Assembly: GCF_014650715.1 (NCBI RefSeq)
Contig: NZ_BMVM01000017.1
Span: forward strand, 95,509-159,508
Direction of reading: 5' to 3'
Length of the DNA stretch: 64,000 nt
From: Streptomyces bluensis
GTDB taxonomy: Bacteria > Actinomycetota > Actinomycetes > Streptomycetales > Streptomycetaceae
A program made the translations under genes and the position numbers. A model generated the notes under the pieces. That model worked only from the letters and a program-made list of their open reading frames with translations. It made no database searches and was not told where the DNA came from. Positions 17,462-26,424 of this stretch are shown one piece after another; position 1 is the first letter of the stretch; each line of letters starts with the position of its first letter.

Positions 17462-18325
17462 CTACATCTCCTTCAACAGACGGTGGATGAACTCCCGCGA
17501 CCGACTGGGGTCAAGGGACGCTGACTCCACCTTACGGAAGAGCGTTCGCATGACGAGGAGTTGAGCGGAGGCGTCCAGGAATGCGGAGCCGTACGGGGTG
17601 TCCCGCTGCACGGTGTCCAGGGTTGGCACCCGACCGCCCGCGTAAACCAACGACGAACTGGCGCCGGCGAACCCATCGACATCGAAGGGAACGATTCGCA
17701 CCGAGACGTTGGGGCGCTCCGACTGACACAGCAACGCGTCAAGTTGAGCACGTGCTACCCGTCGGTCGGCGACGCGAGTACGCAGTACGGACTCGTGCAG
17801 GACAGCCTCGTAGGGAACTGCGGGCTCTCGCGAGAGCACCTCCTGGCGCCGCATCCGGTACGCAACCCACAGTTCCAGCTCACTGCTCGGGAGCGGCGGC
17901 ACCCAGTATCCGAACACGGCGCGCGCATACTCTTCGGTCTGGAGCAGGCCCGGCACATGAGCGGTCGCAATCACCTGCATGAACCTCGCGTGGTACTCCA
18001 GCTCGGCCAAATCCAGGAACTCGGGTGGGAGGACATCCCGGTACTCCTCCCACCAGCCGCGTGTTCGGTCCGCCGCCATCTCCACAAGGGCGTCGACCAA
18101 CTCCTTGTCGGCGCAGGCGTACTGCACTGCGAGTCTCCGCACACGCTCCTTGCTGACCCCGGCGTTACCTGCTTCGATCTGGCTCATCTGGGCCGGGTTC
18201 GTGCCGAGCAACCGAGCCGCCTCCCGGGAAGTCAGCCCCGCAGCCTCTCTCAGTTTGCGCAGTTCGGTGCCCACGCGCACCTGACGGGCAGTCGGCTGGA
18301 TCCTTGCGGGCATATGCCTTCTCAT
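17462..18325 (-). CDS. XRE-family regulator with DUF5753 (WhiJ-like)
   Basis: 287 residues. A Cro/cI-type helix-turn-helix occupies residues 15-75 (LRKLREAAGLTSREAARLLG, then AQMSQIEAGNAGVSKERVRRLA). Residues 95-280 are DUF5753, recognised by GLLQTEEYARAVF and PYEAVLHESVLR. These regulators work with DUF397 proteins and neighbouring RsbW-like ATPases in developmental control in Streptomyces. ATGs at 18325 and 18313 compete; GGGGA abuts the first and GAGAAGG is 3 nt from the second. It is divergent from an ATPase gene across a 243-bp spacer. Confidence 0.94.
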   Translation of the reverse strand: MRRHMPARIQPTARQVRVGTELRKLREAAGLTSREAARLLGTNPAQMSQIEAGNAGVSKERVRRLAVQYACADKELVDALVEMAADRTRGWWEEYRDVLPPEFLDLAELEYHARFMQVIATAHVPGLLQTEEYARAVFGYWVPPLPSSELELWVAYRMRRQEVLSREPAVPYEAVLHESVLRTRVADRRVARAQLDALLCQSERPNVSVRIVPFDVDGFAGASSSLVYAGGRVPTLDTVQRDTPYGSAFLDASAQLLVMRTLFRKVESASLDPSRSREFIHRLLKEM

Positions 18326-18568
18326 TCCCCAAGAGCACTGGCGATACCGGAGGTTGAACGACCCCGATCGGGTGTCAGGTTACGCGAACGACTTGCTTCG
18401 GCGAAACATTTGGCCCTACGTTCAGTGACGCGACGCACACACTGCGGAACGCCGGGACCCCGGAAGCGCACCGCCCCGCCCTGCCACGGCGGCCGCGGCA
18501 GAGCCACCGCCCGCGACCGCAGCGCAGCCCGACTCTCCAACCCCCCACTCCCAGACCAGGAGCTACCT

Positions 18569-19018
18569 ATGCCCGAACCCGGGGAACCCACCGCACCCGA
18601 CGAGCCCTGGACCTACACCCTCTCCATCCCCACCGACCCCCGCGCCGTCACGATCTGCCGCCGCGCCCTCCGACTGATCCTCGCCCTCCACGAGTTGCCC
18701 CAACTCACCGAAGCCGCCGAACTCGCCGCAACGGAACTGGTCGCCAACGCCGTACGGCACACGAAGGGCCCGGCGGCCATAAGGCTCCGCTGGTCGGACC
18801 CGACTCTCCGGATCGGCGTATGGGACACGGACCCCAAGCCGCCGATCCCGGCACCGCGCATCGACACCACCCTGAACCCCGCCCTCGAATCGGGCCGCGG
18901 CCTCACCCTCGTCGAAGGGTGCTCCGACAACTGGGGGTGGTACGCCCTGGGAACGGCCACCCAACCCCCGGACGGAAACGGCAAGTTCGTGTGGTGCGAG
19001 CTGGCGAGGGCGGCGTGA
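18569..19018 (+). CDS. RsbW-like ATP-binding protein (HATPase_c)
   Basis: 149 residues, a single GHKL ATPase domain. The N box is ELAATELVANAVRHTKG (Glu and Asn present), the G1 region VWDTDPKPP and the G2 region GRGLTLVEGCSDNWG; the final strand FVWCELA is typical. Such proteins are anti-sigma kinases or modulators and in Streptomyces lie beside XRE/DUF397 genes, as here. The ATG is 7 nt after CAGGAG. D-x-G of the canonical G1 box is replaced by DTD, so ATPase or kinase activity may be weak. Confidence 0.92.
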   Translation: MPEPGEPTAPDEPWTYTLSIPTDPRAVTICRRALRLILALHELPQLTEAAELAATELVANAVRHTKGPAAIRLRWSDPTLRIGVWDTDPKPPIPAPRIDTTLNPALESGRGLTLVEGCSDNWGWYALGTATQPPDGNGKFVWCELARAA

Positions 19019-19062
19019 ACGTTTCTTCGGCCCCCGAAAGAGTGAACGCATCCCGATCATCC

Positions 19063-19099
19063 GGACATCCCACACCTTGAGCCACCTAGGTTGCACACA
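19063..19099 (+). promoter_or_regulatory. Possible leaderless promoter of the Rpn-like gene
   Basis: GGACAT (19063-19068), an 18-bp spacer and TAGGTT (19087-19092), placing the expected start of transcription at the A of the ATG at 19099. No ribosome site is present upstream. Confidence 0.4.
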
Positions 19100-20013
19100 T
19101 GGTCACATCAGCTCACGAGGGCATGCACCGCATCTTCCAGGAGCGGCCCGAGATTCTCGCGCCCGTCTTCGGGGTGCTGGGCATCGCGTTACCGGAGAAG
19201 GCGACCGTGGACGTGATCGCCACCGACGCGACGGAGACCAAGCCACTGGCGCGCCACGTAGACACAGTGCTGCGCATCGGCCCCTCCGACGGTGACGACT
19301 TCCTGCTCGCCGTCGAAGCACAGGAGAGGCGGGACCCGAAGAAGGAGTCGAGCTGGCCGTACTATGTCGCCTACCTCCAGGCGAAATACGGCCTGCCAGT
19401 ACTCCTGCTCGTGGTCTGCCGCGACAGGGCCACGACCAAGTGGGCGACCGGTCCCTTCGTCTGCGAGGCCCGAGGCTGGACCGCCCAGCGGACTTACCCC
19501 TTGGTCGTCGGACCGGACAACCTCCCGGTGATCACCGATACGAGAACCGCGGCGGAGAAACCCGCAATGGCCGCGTTCTCCGCCCTGGCACACGCCAAGA
19601 GCCCCGACATCGACGCCATACTGGACGCACTGGGCCGTGCCCTCGCGGAGATGGACTGGAACGCCGGCAACTACTTCTACCAATTCCTGGACAGAACCCT
19701 GGGGAAGACCCCAGCCGGACACAAATGGAGGGACATCATGACGTTCGTCAACTACTTCCCCGGCCAAGGCACGATCCTGGAGAAGGCTTACCTCGAAGGC
19801 GAGGCCAAGGGCGAGGCCAGGGGCGAGGCCAAGGGAGTCCTGGCCGTCCTGGAGGTACGCCAGATCCCTGTCTCCGACGACATCCGCGATCGCGTGACCA
19901 CCTGCACTGACCTCGACCGTGTCAACACCTGGCTCCGCAGGGCCGTCACGGTCACACACGCGGAGGAACTGTTCGACGAGGACCCGGAAACCCCCGAGGA
20001 TGCCCCCGCATGA
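19099..20013 (+). CDS. Rpn/YhgA-like PD-(D/E)XK nuclease-fold protein
   Basis: 304 residues. Residues 45-95 contain D-T-VLRIG, then LLAVEAQERRDPKKESSWP and YVAYLQAKYG, a D...E-x-Q arrangement seen in Rpn/transposase_31-type PD-(D/E)XK proteins. Rpn proteins in enterobacteria are recombination-promoting nucleases; Streptomyces has large families of such genes with no assigned role. Near residue 230 a repeat GEAKGEARGEAKG, made of 12-bp DNA repeats, forms the charged helix common in this family. No ribosome site; a leaderless start is likely. It stands alone downstream of the ATPase gene. Confidence 0.8.
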   Translation: MVTSAHEGMHRIFQERPEILAPVFGVLGIALPEKATVDVIATDATETKPLARHVDTVLRIGPSDGDDFLLAVEAQERRDPKKESSWPYYVAYLQAKYGLPVLLLVVCRDRATTKWATGPFVCEARGWTAQRTYPLVVGPDNLPVITDTRTAAEKPAMAAFSALAHAKSPDIDAILDALGRALAEMDWNAGNYFYQFLDRTLGKTPAGHKWRDIMTFVNYFPGQGTILEKAYLEGEAKGEARGEAKGVLAVLEVRQIPVSDDIRDRVTTCTDLDRVNTWLRRAVTVTHAEELFDEDPETPEDAPA

Positions 20014-20189
20014 CACAGCGCGGAGTCGGGCTGGTGTGGGGTGCGCAGGACGTGGTGTCCGCCTGGGGTTCCTGACGGACCGCCCGCTGGAATGGGCCCC
20101 CTGCGCGGTGCGCGGGTGGTGCTGGGTGCTGATCGAGGGAACGTCGGAAGGCGCCCAGAGCTTCACAGTCCCGGGCGCCGTCGTTCGGC

Positions 20190-21527
20190 TCAGCCGCCGG
20201 TCGCCACCTGCCCCTTCGCTGCGGCCGGGGTGCCCGATCCGGTCGCCGAGCCGCCGCTCCGGCGGATGAGGGCGACGCCGATGACCGCCAGGATGGACGC
20301 CGTGGACAGGGTGTAGAGGCCGCCGTTCGTGGAGCCGGTCGTGTCCTTGAGGTAGCCGAAGAGGGTGGGGGAGACGAAACCGCCCAGGTTTCCGATGGAG
20401 TTGACGACCGCCAGACCGGGCGCGGCGATCTTCAGGTCGAGCCCCGACTGGGCCATCGGCCAGAACAGGGTGGCCGCGACCTTCCCGCCGACCGCGGCCA
20501 GCGTGATGGCGGCCAGACCGAACCAGGGCGAGCCCAGGGTGGCGAGGAAGGTGCCGATGGCCGACAGGACGAGGGCGATCGCCAGGTACGGGCGGCGGTC
20601 CGGGGCGCCGTCGGTGAAGTGGCTCACCGTATACATCGCGATCACGGCGCAGATCCAGGGGATGGCCGAGAGGAGGCCGACCTGGAACGGCGACAGCCCG
20701 CCGATCTCGTCGACCAGGCTCGGCAGCCAGAAGGTGATCGCGTACCCGGTGAGCGCCATCGCGAAGAACACGGTGGTCAGAAGGGCGACCTGGGGGTGGA
20801 TCAGGAGCTTGAGCCGGGACACCTTGGGTGCGCGGCTGCGGGCCTCCTCGTCCCGGGCGACCGCCGAGCTCAGCGCGTCCTTCTCCTCCTGGGTCAGCCA
20901 GCGGGCGTCCTGGATGCGGGAGACGAGGAAGAAGCCCGCGATGAACCCGACGACGATCGAGAGGAGCCCTTCGAGGGCGAACATCCAGCGCCAGCCGGCG
21001 AATCCGCCGATCCCGTCCAGCTCCAGCAACGCGCCCGTGATCGGGCCGGTCACGATGTACGCGGTGGCCGAGCCGCCGAGGAAGATCGCGCTCGCCCGGC
21101 CCCGGCTGGAGTCGGGCAGCCACTGGGTGAAGTAGAGGAGCACACCGGGGAAGAAGCCGGCCTCCGCGACGCCGAGCAGGAAGCGCAGCGCGTAGAACAT
21201 CCACACGTTGTGGATGAAGCACATCGCCACGATCACCGCACCCCAGGTGATCATGATCCGGGTCAGCCACACGCGTGCGCCGAACCGCTCCAGCAGCATG
21301 TTGCTGGGCACCTCGAACAGGGCGTACCCGATGAAGAACAGCCCGGCGCCCAGACCGTACGCGGTGGCGCTCACCCCGACGTCGGCCCTGAGCTCGTCCT
21401 GGACGAAGCCCACGTTCGTCCGGTCCATCTGGTTGATCAGCAGCATCAGGACCAGGATCGGCAGCATACGGCGCAGGAACTTGCCGACTGCGCGGCGTTC
21501 CACATCGGGTATCACGACTTGTGACAT
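20190..21527 (-). CDS. MFS permease, anion:cation symporter (phthalate/tartrate-type)
   Basis: 445 residues with 12 membrane segments and the loop motifs of the ACS subfamily: NQMDRTNVGFV in TM1, GYALFEVPSNMLLERFGARVW in the 2-3 loop and GVAEAGFFPGVLLYFTQWLP. Family members import organic anions such as phthalate, tartrate, glucarate or 4-hydroxyphenylacetate; the substrate cannot be read here. A GGGGAGA ribosome site is 8 nt upstream. No enzyme gene is clustered with it. The upstream region carries three related ACGTAYGTG-like repeats that may bind a regulator. Confidence 0.9.
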   Translation of the reverse strand: MSQVVIPDVERRAVGKFLRRMLPILVLMLLINQMDRTNVGFVQDELRADVGVSATAYGLGAGLFFIGYALFEVPSNMLLERFGARVWLTRIMITWGAVIVAMCFIHNVWMFYALRFLLGVAEAGFFPGVLLYFTQWLPDSSRGRASAIFLGGSATAYIVTGPITGALLELDGIGGFAGWRWMFALEGLLSIVVGFIAGFFLVSRIQDARWLTQEEKDALSSAVARDEEARSRAPKVSRLKLLIHPQVALLTTVFFAMALTGYAITFWLPSLVDEIGGLSPFQVGLLSAIPWICAVIAMYTVSHFTDGAPDRRPYLAIALVLSAIGTFLATLGSPWFGLAAITLAAVGGKVAATLFWPMAQSGLDLKIAAPGLAVVNSIGNLGGFVSPTLFGYLKDTTGSTNGGLYTLSTASILAVIGVALIRRSGGSATGSGTPAAAKGQVATGG

Positions 21528-21548
21528 CGTTGTCTCCCCTCAGGGTCG

Positions 21549-21650
21549 TGCACATACGTGAACCGCAATCACGTACGCAAGAACTTGGGGAACCTAACGG
21601 AGGCCGAACTTCCAGGTCAATGGGTTGGTTCGGTAATCATGTATGTGAAC
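21549..21650. promoter_or_regulatory. Operator-like repeats upstream of the MFS gene
   Basis: On the minus strand GTTCACATACATGAT (21650-21636), TTGCGTACGTGATT (21580-21567) and GTTCACGTATGTGCA (21563-21549) are related. The last is 22 bp from the MFS start. Such repeated half-sites suggest a repressor binding region; the regulator is not in the window. Confidence 0.35.
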
Positions 21651-21731
21651 GCCATGAATTCCGCGAACACCGTGAACCCCGCGAACCGAACCCCGCGAAC
21701 CCGTGCTCGCACCATGGGCCCGGCACACGGA

Positions 21732-21770
21732 AAAGGGTCCTGAAGTCGACGAGCGACTTCAGGACCCTTT
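21732..21770 (-). terminator. aspS terminator
   Basis: A perfect 17-bp stem (21732-21748 with 21754-21770) and 5-nt loop, 17 nt downstream of the aspS stop on the minus strand. Confidence 0.88.
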
Positions 21771-21786
21771 CCGCAGAGCCCGGGGT

Positions 21787-23550
21787 TTACTTCGGCTGGG
21801 GCTTGCGCACCGAGAGGTGCAGCTCCCGCAGTCGCGTCTCGTCCAGCTCCGTCGGCGCACCCATCATCAGGTCCTGGGCGTTGCCGTTGAGCGGGAAGGC
21901 GATCGTCTCGCGGATGTTCGGCTCGTCGGCCAGCAGCATGACGATGCGGTCGACACCGGGGGCGATGCCGCCGTGCGGCGGGGCACCGAAGCGGAAGGCG
22001 CGGAGCATGCCCGCGAACTGCTCCTCGACGGTCTCACGGTCGTAGCCCGCGATCTCGAAGGCCTTGAGCATGATCTCCGGCTCGTGGTTCCGGATGGCGC
22101 CGGACGACAGCTCGACGCCATTGCAGACGATGTCGTACTGCCAGCCGAGGATGTCCAGCGGGTCCTGGGTCTCCAGGGCCTCCAGGCCCCCCTGCGGCAT
22201 CGAGAACGGGTTGTGCGAGAAGTCGATCTTCCCGGTCTCCTCGTCCCTCTCGTACATCGGGAAGTCGACGATCCAGCAGAACCGGAAGACGTCCTCCTCG
22301 AAGTGCCCGGCGCGCTTCGCGGCCTCCACCCGCACCGCGCCCATGATCTTCGAGACCTCGTCGAAGTCGCCCGCGCCGAAGAACACCGCGTGGCCGGAGG
22401 CCAGCGACAGGCGCTTGGTCAGCTCGGCGACGTTCTCCTCGGTCAGGAACTTCGCGATGGGGCCCGTCAGCGAACCGTCCTCGTTCACCCGCACCCAGGC
22501 CAGGCCCTTCGCACCCTGCGAGACCGCGAAGTCACCCAGCTGGTCGAAGAACTTCCGGGGCTGCGCGGACACGTCCGGCACCGGCAGGGCACGTACGTGC
22601 TTGCCCGCGAAGGCCTTGAACTCCGACCCCTCGAAGATGTCGGTGATGTCGACGAGCTCCAGCTGGGCCCGCAGGTCGGGCTTGTCGGAGCCGTACTTCA
22701 GCATCGCCTCGCGGAAGGGGATGCGCGGGAAGGGGGAGGTGACGTGCCGGCCGTTGCCGAACTCCTCGAACAGCTCCGTCATGAGCTTCTCGATGGGCTG
22801 GAACACGTCCTCCTGCTCGACGAAGGACATCTCCACGTCGAGCTGGTAGAACTCGCCCGGCGAACGGTCCGCGCGGGCGTCCTCGTCACGGAAGCAGGGC
22901 GCGATCTGGAAGTAGCGGTCGAAGCCAGAGATCATCAGCAGCTGCTTGAACTGCTGCGGGGCCTGCGGCAGCGCGTAGAACTTGCCCGGGTTCAGGCGCG
23001 ACGGCACGACGAAGTCGCGGGCGCCCTCCGGGGAGGTGGCGCTGAGGATGGGCGTCGCCATCTCGTTGAAGCCCAGCGCCGTCATCTTGTGACGGATGGC
23101 CGAGATGACCGCCGTACGCAGCATGATGTTGCGGTGCATGCGCTCGCGGCGCAGGTCCAGGAAGCGGTACTCCAGGCGGCGCTCCTCGTTCACCCCGTCC
23201 TCGGTGTTGATCGTGAACGGGAGGGGGGCGGCCGCGCCGAGCAGCTCGACCTCGCCGACCTCGACCTCGACCTCGCCGGTGGGCAGGTCCGGGTTCACGT
23301 TCTCGGTTCCACGTGAAACGACCTTGCCGTCGACGCGGACGGTCGACTCCTTGGAGAGCCGGTCCAGCGCCTCGTACGCGGGCGTGCCCGGGCGGGCCAC
23401 CAGCTGCGTGATGCCGTAGTGGTCGCGGAGATCGATGAAGAGGATGCCGCCCAGGTCGCGCCGATTGTGCAGCCAGCCGCTCAGCCGGACGTCGGTGCCG
23501 ACGTCAGAGGCGCGGAGCTCGCCGCAGGTGTGGGACCTGTACCGATGCAT
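21787..23550 (-). CDS. aspS: Aspartyl-tRNA synthetase
   Basis: 587 residues, class IIb synthetase. An OB-fold anticodon-binding domain spans residues 1-110, the catalytic core 120-560, and the bacterial GAD insertion about 285-420. Motif 2 is visible as CFRDEDARADRSPGEFYQLD and motif 3 as GGIAPGVDRIVMLL. It charges tRNA-Asp, and since actinobacteria use the amidotransferase route for tRNA-Asn, it may be non-discriminating; this cannot be decided from the sequence by eye. ATG with GGAT 8 nt upstream. A strong hairpin follows the stop. Confidence 0.97.
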   Translation of the reverse strand: MHRYRSHTCGELRASDVGTDVRLSGWLHNRRDLGGILFIDLRDHYGITQLVARPGTPAYEALDRLSKESTVRVDGKVVSRGTENVNPDLPTGEVEVEVGEVELLGAAAPLPFTINTEDGVNEERRLEYRFLDLRRERMHRNIMLRTAVISAIRHKMTALGFNEMATPILSATSPEGARDFVVPSRLNPGKFYALPQAPQQFKQLLMISGFDRYFQIAPCFRDEDARADRSPGEFYQLDVEMSFVEQEDVFQPIEKLMTELFEEFGNGRHVTSPFPRIPFREAMLKYGSDKPDLRAQLELVDITDIFEGSEFKAFAGKHVRALPVPDVSAQPRKFFDQLGDFAVSQGAKGLAWVRVNEDGSLTGPIAKFLTEENVAELTKRLSLASGHAVFFGAGDFDEVSKIMGAVRVEAAKRAGHFEEDVFRFCWIVDFPMYERDEETGKIDFSHNPFSMPQGGLEALETQDPLDILGWQYDIVCNGVELSSGAIRNHEPEIMLKAFEIAGYDRETVEEQFAGMLRAFRFGAPPHGGIAPGVDRIVMLLADEPNIRETIAFPLNGNAQDLMMGAPTELDETRLRELHLSVRKPQPK

Positions 23551-23718
23551 CGTCGTTCATCCAGTCTTCGCGGATCGGGTTTCGCCGGGGTCGCACCCCG
23601 GGGCACCGGGCGGGGTTGAGCCCGGAACTGCCAGGGTACCGGGCGCCTCCGGCGGTTTGGGGGTGCGTTTCCTGTGCCGGTGGGGGGTGGGGTTCGTCTG
23701 CCGGGTTCTGATGGTGGG

Positions 23719-23767
23719 TGGCTGCGGGTTCGTTGTGGCTTGTCGCGCAGTTCCCCGCGCCCCTAAC
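23719..23767. repeat. Dispersed Streptomyces intergenic element
   Basis: Contains CTTGTCGCGCAGTTCCCCGC followed by GCCCCTAAC. I recognise this as a short sequence scattered between genes in many Streptomyces genomes; its function is not established. Only one copy is in this window. Confidence 0.55.
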
Positions 23768-23891
23768 AGCTCGGGCGCACCCGGCATCGCAACGCACCGC
23801 ACCACATCCCGCATCCCGCACCGCACCACATCCCGCACCGCGCACAGCACCCGCATCCCGCACCGCACCGCACCGCAACGCCCAACACTCC

Positions 23892-23969
23892 GCACCGCCC
23901 CGCACAGCATCCCGCACCGCCCGGCACCCCGCACCGCCCCGCACAGCATCCCGCACCGCCCGGCACCCC
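23892..23969. repeat. Perfect 39-bp tandem repeat, two copies
   Basis: Positions 23892-23930 and 23931-23969 are identical and begin GCACCGCCCCGCACAGCATC; a third copy starts and then diverges. It lies in a wider CCGCACC-word tract. Confidence 0.9.
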
Positions 23970-24270
23970 GCACCGCACCCCACCGCACCGGTATCCACCG
24001 TGCCCGACCCACGAACAGACCCCAGGCGCCCGCCCCACCCAGCGGCGCGCGCCCGCGGACGTGCGACGGTGGTTCCCCGCCAATGAACACCCCGCCGCGT
24101 GCACCTGCCACCAGCGAGGTAGTGGCCTCGGGCTACTGGCGCCCGTTCGGGGACAGCGCTTTCTCCTTTCGCCGTGGCTCCCGGGACACCGTCGGCTCCC
24201 GGCCACGGTGGCCGGGCCTGATCCACGGCTTCGGTGGCAGTGTCCGATCAGCTGTTCCTAAAGTGGGTCA

Positions 24271-26391
24271 ATGCTCACTGGTGAGCCCCTGCCCGCCGTA
24301 GGGGACGTCCTGTCCGCTCTCGCGACCGGCCTGTGGCGCTCGGACATCGAGGCCGGGGTCGTCACTCTGGACGCCGAGGCCGCGCGGCTCCTCGGGCTGC
24401 CGCCGGAGCCGACGACGATCACCGAGGGCGGTATCCGCGCCCGCTTCCACCCGGAGGACTGGATCGAGGTCGACGGCGTCGTCCGGCTCGCCGTCACCGA
24501 GGGGACCATCGCCGAGGTCCGGATGCGGGTCATGGACGAGCGAGGACGAGTGGTGCGCCTCGTGCGCAGCCGCTCCAAGCCGATCGTCGACCCCGTCACC
24601 GGGAAGTACCAGCTGATCGGCACCCTCCAGGAGGTCTCCGAACCCCCTCCCGGCACCGCCGCCCGCACCCCCGTCACCGGCGACTGGCGCCGCTCACGCG
24701 AGGCGTTCCTGCTGGACGCCGGCCGTGCGCTGGCCGAGGCGCGCTCCACGGAGGAGGTGCTGCGGGTCGCGGCCGGGCTGTCCATGCCGGGCTTCTCGCC
24801 CGACGGCCTCGCCGTCTTCGGCGTGGAGGCCGACCGGCTCACCGTCATCGGGCACCACGGGCAGAAGCCGGGCGACGAGCGCCCCTTCACCCAGATATCG
24901 CTGGAGATGGACTACCCGGCCGCCGAGGTGGTGCGGACGGGCCGTGCCGTCTACATCTCCTCCCCCGAGGACTACAGGTCCCGCCACCCCGCCTCCTGGC
25001 CCCTCGCCGAGCCGTTCGGCCGCCACTCCTGGGCCTTCCTGCCGCTCACCGTCGCCGGCCGCACGATGGGCGCGTGGATGGCGGCCTTCACGTATCCGGT
25101 CTCCTTCACGCCCGACGAGCGCTCGGTCCTCACCACCGTGGCCCGCATGCTCGCCCAGGCCCTCTCCCGCGCGGGCACCGCCGAGACCGAGCGCGAGCTC
25201 ACCGACGGGTTGCAGCGCTCGATGATGCCGACCCTGGGCCCGGAGATCCCCGGCATGAGCGTCGCCGCCCGCTACGTACCGACCGGCGGCGGCCTCCAGG
25301 TCGGCGGCGACTGGTACGACCTGATCCCGCTGCCGGGCGGCCGCTTCGCCCTCGTCATCGGCGACGTCCAGGGCCATGACGTGCGCGCGGCCGGCCTCAT
25401 GGGCCAGCTCCGCATCGCGCTGCGCGCGTACGCCTCGGAGGGCCACCGCCCGGACGCGGTCCTCGCCCGCGTCTCCCGCTTCCTGTACGGGATCACGTCC
25501 GACGAGGACAGCACCGACCTGCGCTTCGCGACCTGCCTCTACATCGAGGTCGATCCGGCGACCGGCACGCTGGAGATCGCTCGCGCCGGGCACCCCGAAC
25601 CGGCGGTGCGGATGTCCGACGGCACGGTCCTGACGCGGCACACGGCGGGCGGGCTCCCCCTCGGCATCGACCCGGACGCCGACTACCCGACGACCCGGAT
25701 CGCCCTGGAGCCCGGCGAGACCATGCTGATCTGCACGGACGGCCTGATCGAGACCGGCGGCCACGACCTGGACACCGGCTGGCACCGCATCCGCCGCATC
25801 CTGGAGTCGCACGAGGGCGACCTGGAGGCGCTGGCGGACGCCCTGGTCCAAGGCGTGCACGGCCCGTCCTCCCACCACACCCCCGGCCCGCTGGCCGACC
25901 GCCGCGAGGACGACATCGCGGTCCTGCTGCTGGGCCGGCAGGGCGAGGGCCACGGCGACACCGCCCCCGTACGGCCTTCCGTGCGCCGTACGGCCCTGAC
26001 GGTCGCCCAGGACGGGCCCGACCAGGTCGCCGGTGCCCGCCGGCACGTGCGCGACTTCCTCCAGGACTGGGCCCGCGAGGACCAGGTCGACTCGGCCGTC
26101 CTGCTGGTCTCCGAGGTGGTCACCAACGTGCTGGTCCACACGGACGCGGACGCCCTCCTGATCGCCGAGGTCACCGAGGCCACCGACGGGCAGGAGCGGC
26201 GCCGGATACGGGTCGAGGTCACGGACGCCGGCGACGACCTCCCGCACAGGCGCCATCCCGGCGAACTCGCCTCCTTCGGGCGCGGGCTGATGCTGATCGA
26301 GCTGCTGGCGGACGCGTGGGGCGTGGACCCGCGGGGCAAGGGCAAGACCATCTGGTTCGAGCTGTACGAGGCCCCTGTGGACGCGCGGTAG
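24271..26391 (+). CDS. PAS-GAF-SpoIIE-HATPase regulatory phosphatase
   Basis: 706 residues with four domains. Residues 5-130 are PAS-like (ending GKYQLIGTLQEVSE), 145-305 GAF, 320-550 the SpoIIE phosphatase (GGDWYDLIP, IGDVQGHD, TDGLIETGG, REDDIAVLLLG) and 575-700 an RsbW-like ATPase (LLVSEVVTNVLVHTDAD, then DAGDD and FGRGLMLIELLADAWG). A phosphatase and an anti-sigma-type kinase in one chain is a recurring Streptomyces design, able to switch an antagonist partner in both directions. Soluble, no membrane segment. The start is the ATG after AAAGTGGGTCA; no strong ribosome site. Convergent with the transporter gene at 26425. Confidence 0.93.
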   Translation: MLTGEPLPAVGDVLSALATGLWRSDIEAGVVTLDAEAARLLGLPPEPTTITEGGIRARFHPEDWIEVDGVVRLAVTEGTIAEVRMRVMDERGRVVRLVRSRSKPIVDPVTGKYQLIGTLQEVSEPPPGTAARTPVTGDWRRSREAFLLDAGRALAEARSTEEVLRVAAGLSMPGFSPDGLAVFGVEADRLTVIGHHGQKPGDERPFTQISLEMDYPAAEVVRTGRAVYISSPEDYRSRHPASWPLAEPFGRHSWAFLPLTVAGRTMGAWMAAFTYPVSFTPDERSVLTTVARMLAQALSRAGTAETERELTDGLQRSMMPTLGPEIPGMSVAARYVPTGGGLQVGGDWYDLIPLPGGRFALVIGDVQGHDVRAAGLMGQLRIALRAYASEGHRPDAVLARVSRFLYGITSDEDSTDLRFATCLYIEVDPATGTLEIARAGHPEPAVRMSDGTVLTRHTAGGLPLGIDPDADYPTTRIALEPGETMLICTDGLIETGGHDLDTGWHRIRRILESHEGDLEALADALVQGVHGPSSHHTPGPLADRREDDIAVLLLGRQGEGHGDTAPVRPSVRRTALTVAQDGPDQVAGARRHVRDFLQDWAREDQVDSAVLLVSEVVTNVLVHTDADALLIAEVTEATDGQERRRIRVEVTDAGDDLPHRRHPGELASFGRGLMLIELLADAWGVDPRGKGKTIWFELYEAPVDAR

Positions 26392-26424
26392 CGCCGTACG
26401 CGAACAGGCCCCGTGCGGATGCGC

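Larger units (their letters stand above)
17020..17500. repeat. Imperfect tandem duplication of XRE tail plus DUF397 gene
   Basis: Two units of about 240 bp (roughly 17021-17257 and 17258-17500) align across the whole DUF397 gene and the last ~45 bp of the XRE gene. Words such as CCCTGGATG, CCCGGAGGAGTGCGGCGAG, GAGTATTCGGG, TCGCTTTCGCG and GGTCGCTCAC are shared. The repeat boundary GGTCGCTCAC occurs at 17023 and 17259. Confidence 0.75.
23551..24270. other. 720-bp gene-poor region with low-complexity DNA
   Basis: No convincing gene. It contains a recurrent Streptomyces intergenic element (23719-23767) and a CA/CCG-rich tract (23770-24000) built from CCGCACC words with a perfect 39-bp tandem repeat. 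The last 270 bp have average composition and should hold the promoter of the phosphatase at 24271. Long overlapping frames on both strands here are composition artefacts. Confidence 0.7.

Noticed and set aside
21558..21743. 61-codon plus-strand frame between MFS and aspS
   Set aside because: It consists of operator-like repeats and an Asn/Arg/Thr-rich repeat (GCGAACC words) and runs into the aspS terminator.
23780..24000. CRISPR-like appearance of the repeated CCGCACC words
   Set aside because: Units are irregular, the long repeat is directly tandem without unique spacers, and no cas gene is near.
23504..24301. Frames on both strands across the CCGCACC tract
   Set aside because: They translate to repetitive Ala/Pro/His/Arg or Gly/Ala/Val/Arg low complexity with no ribosome site.
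24271..26391. Idea that the phosphatase and kinase domains belong to two genes
   Set aside because: One uninterrupted frame with a normal linker at about residue 555 joins them, as in other Streptomyces fusions.
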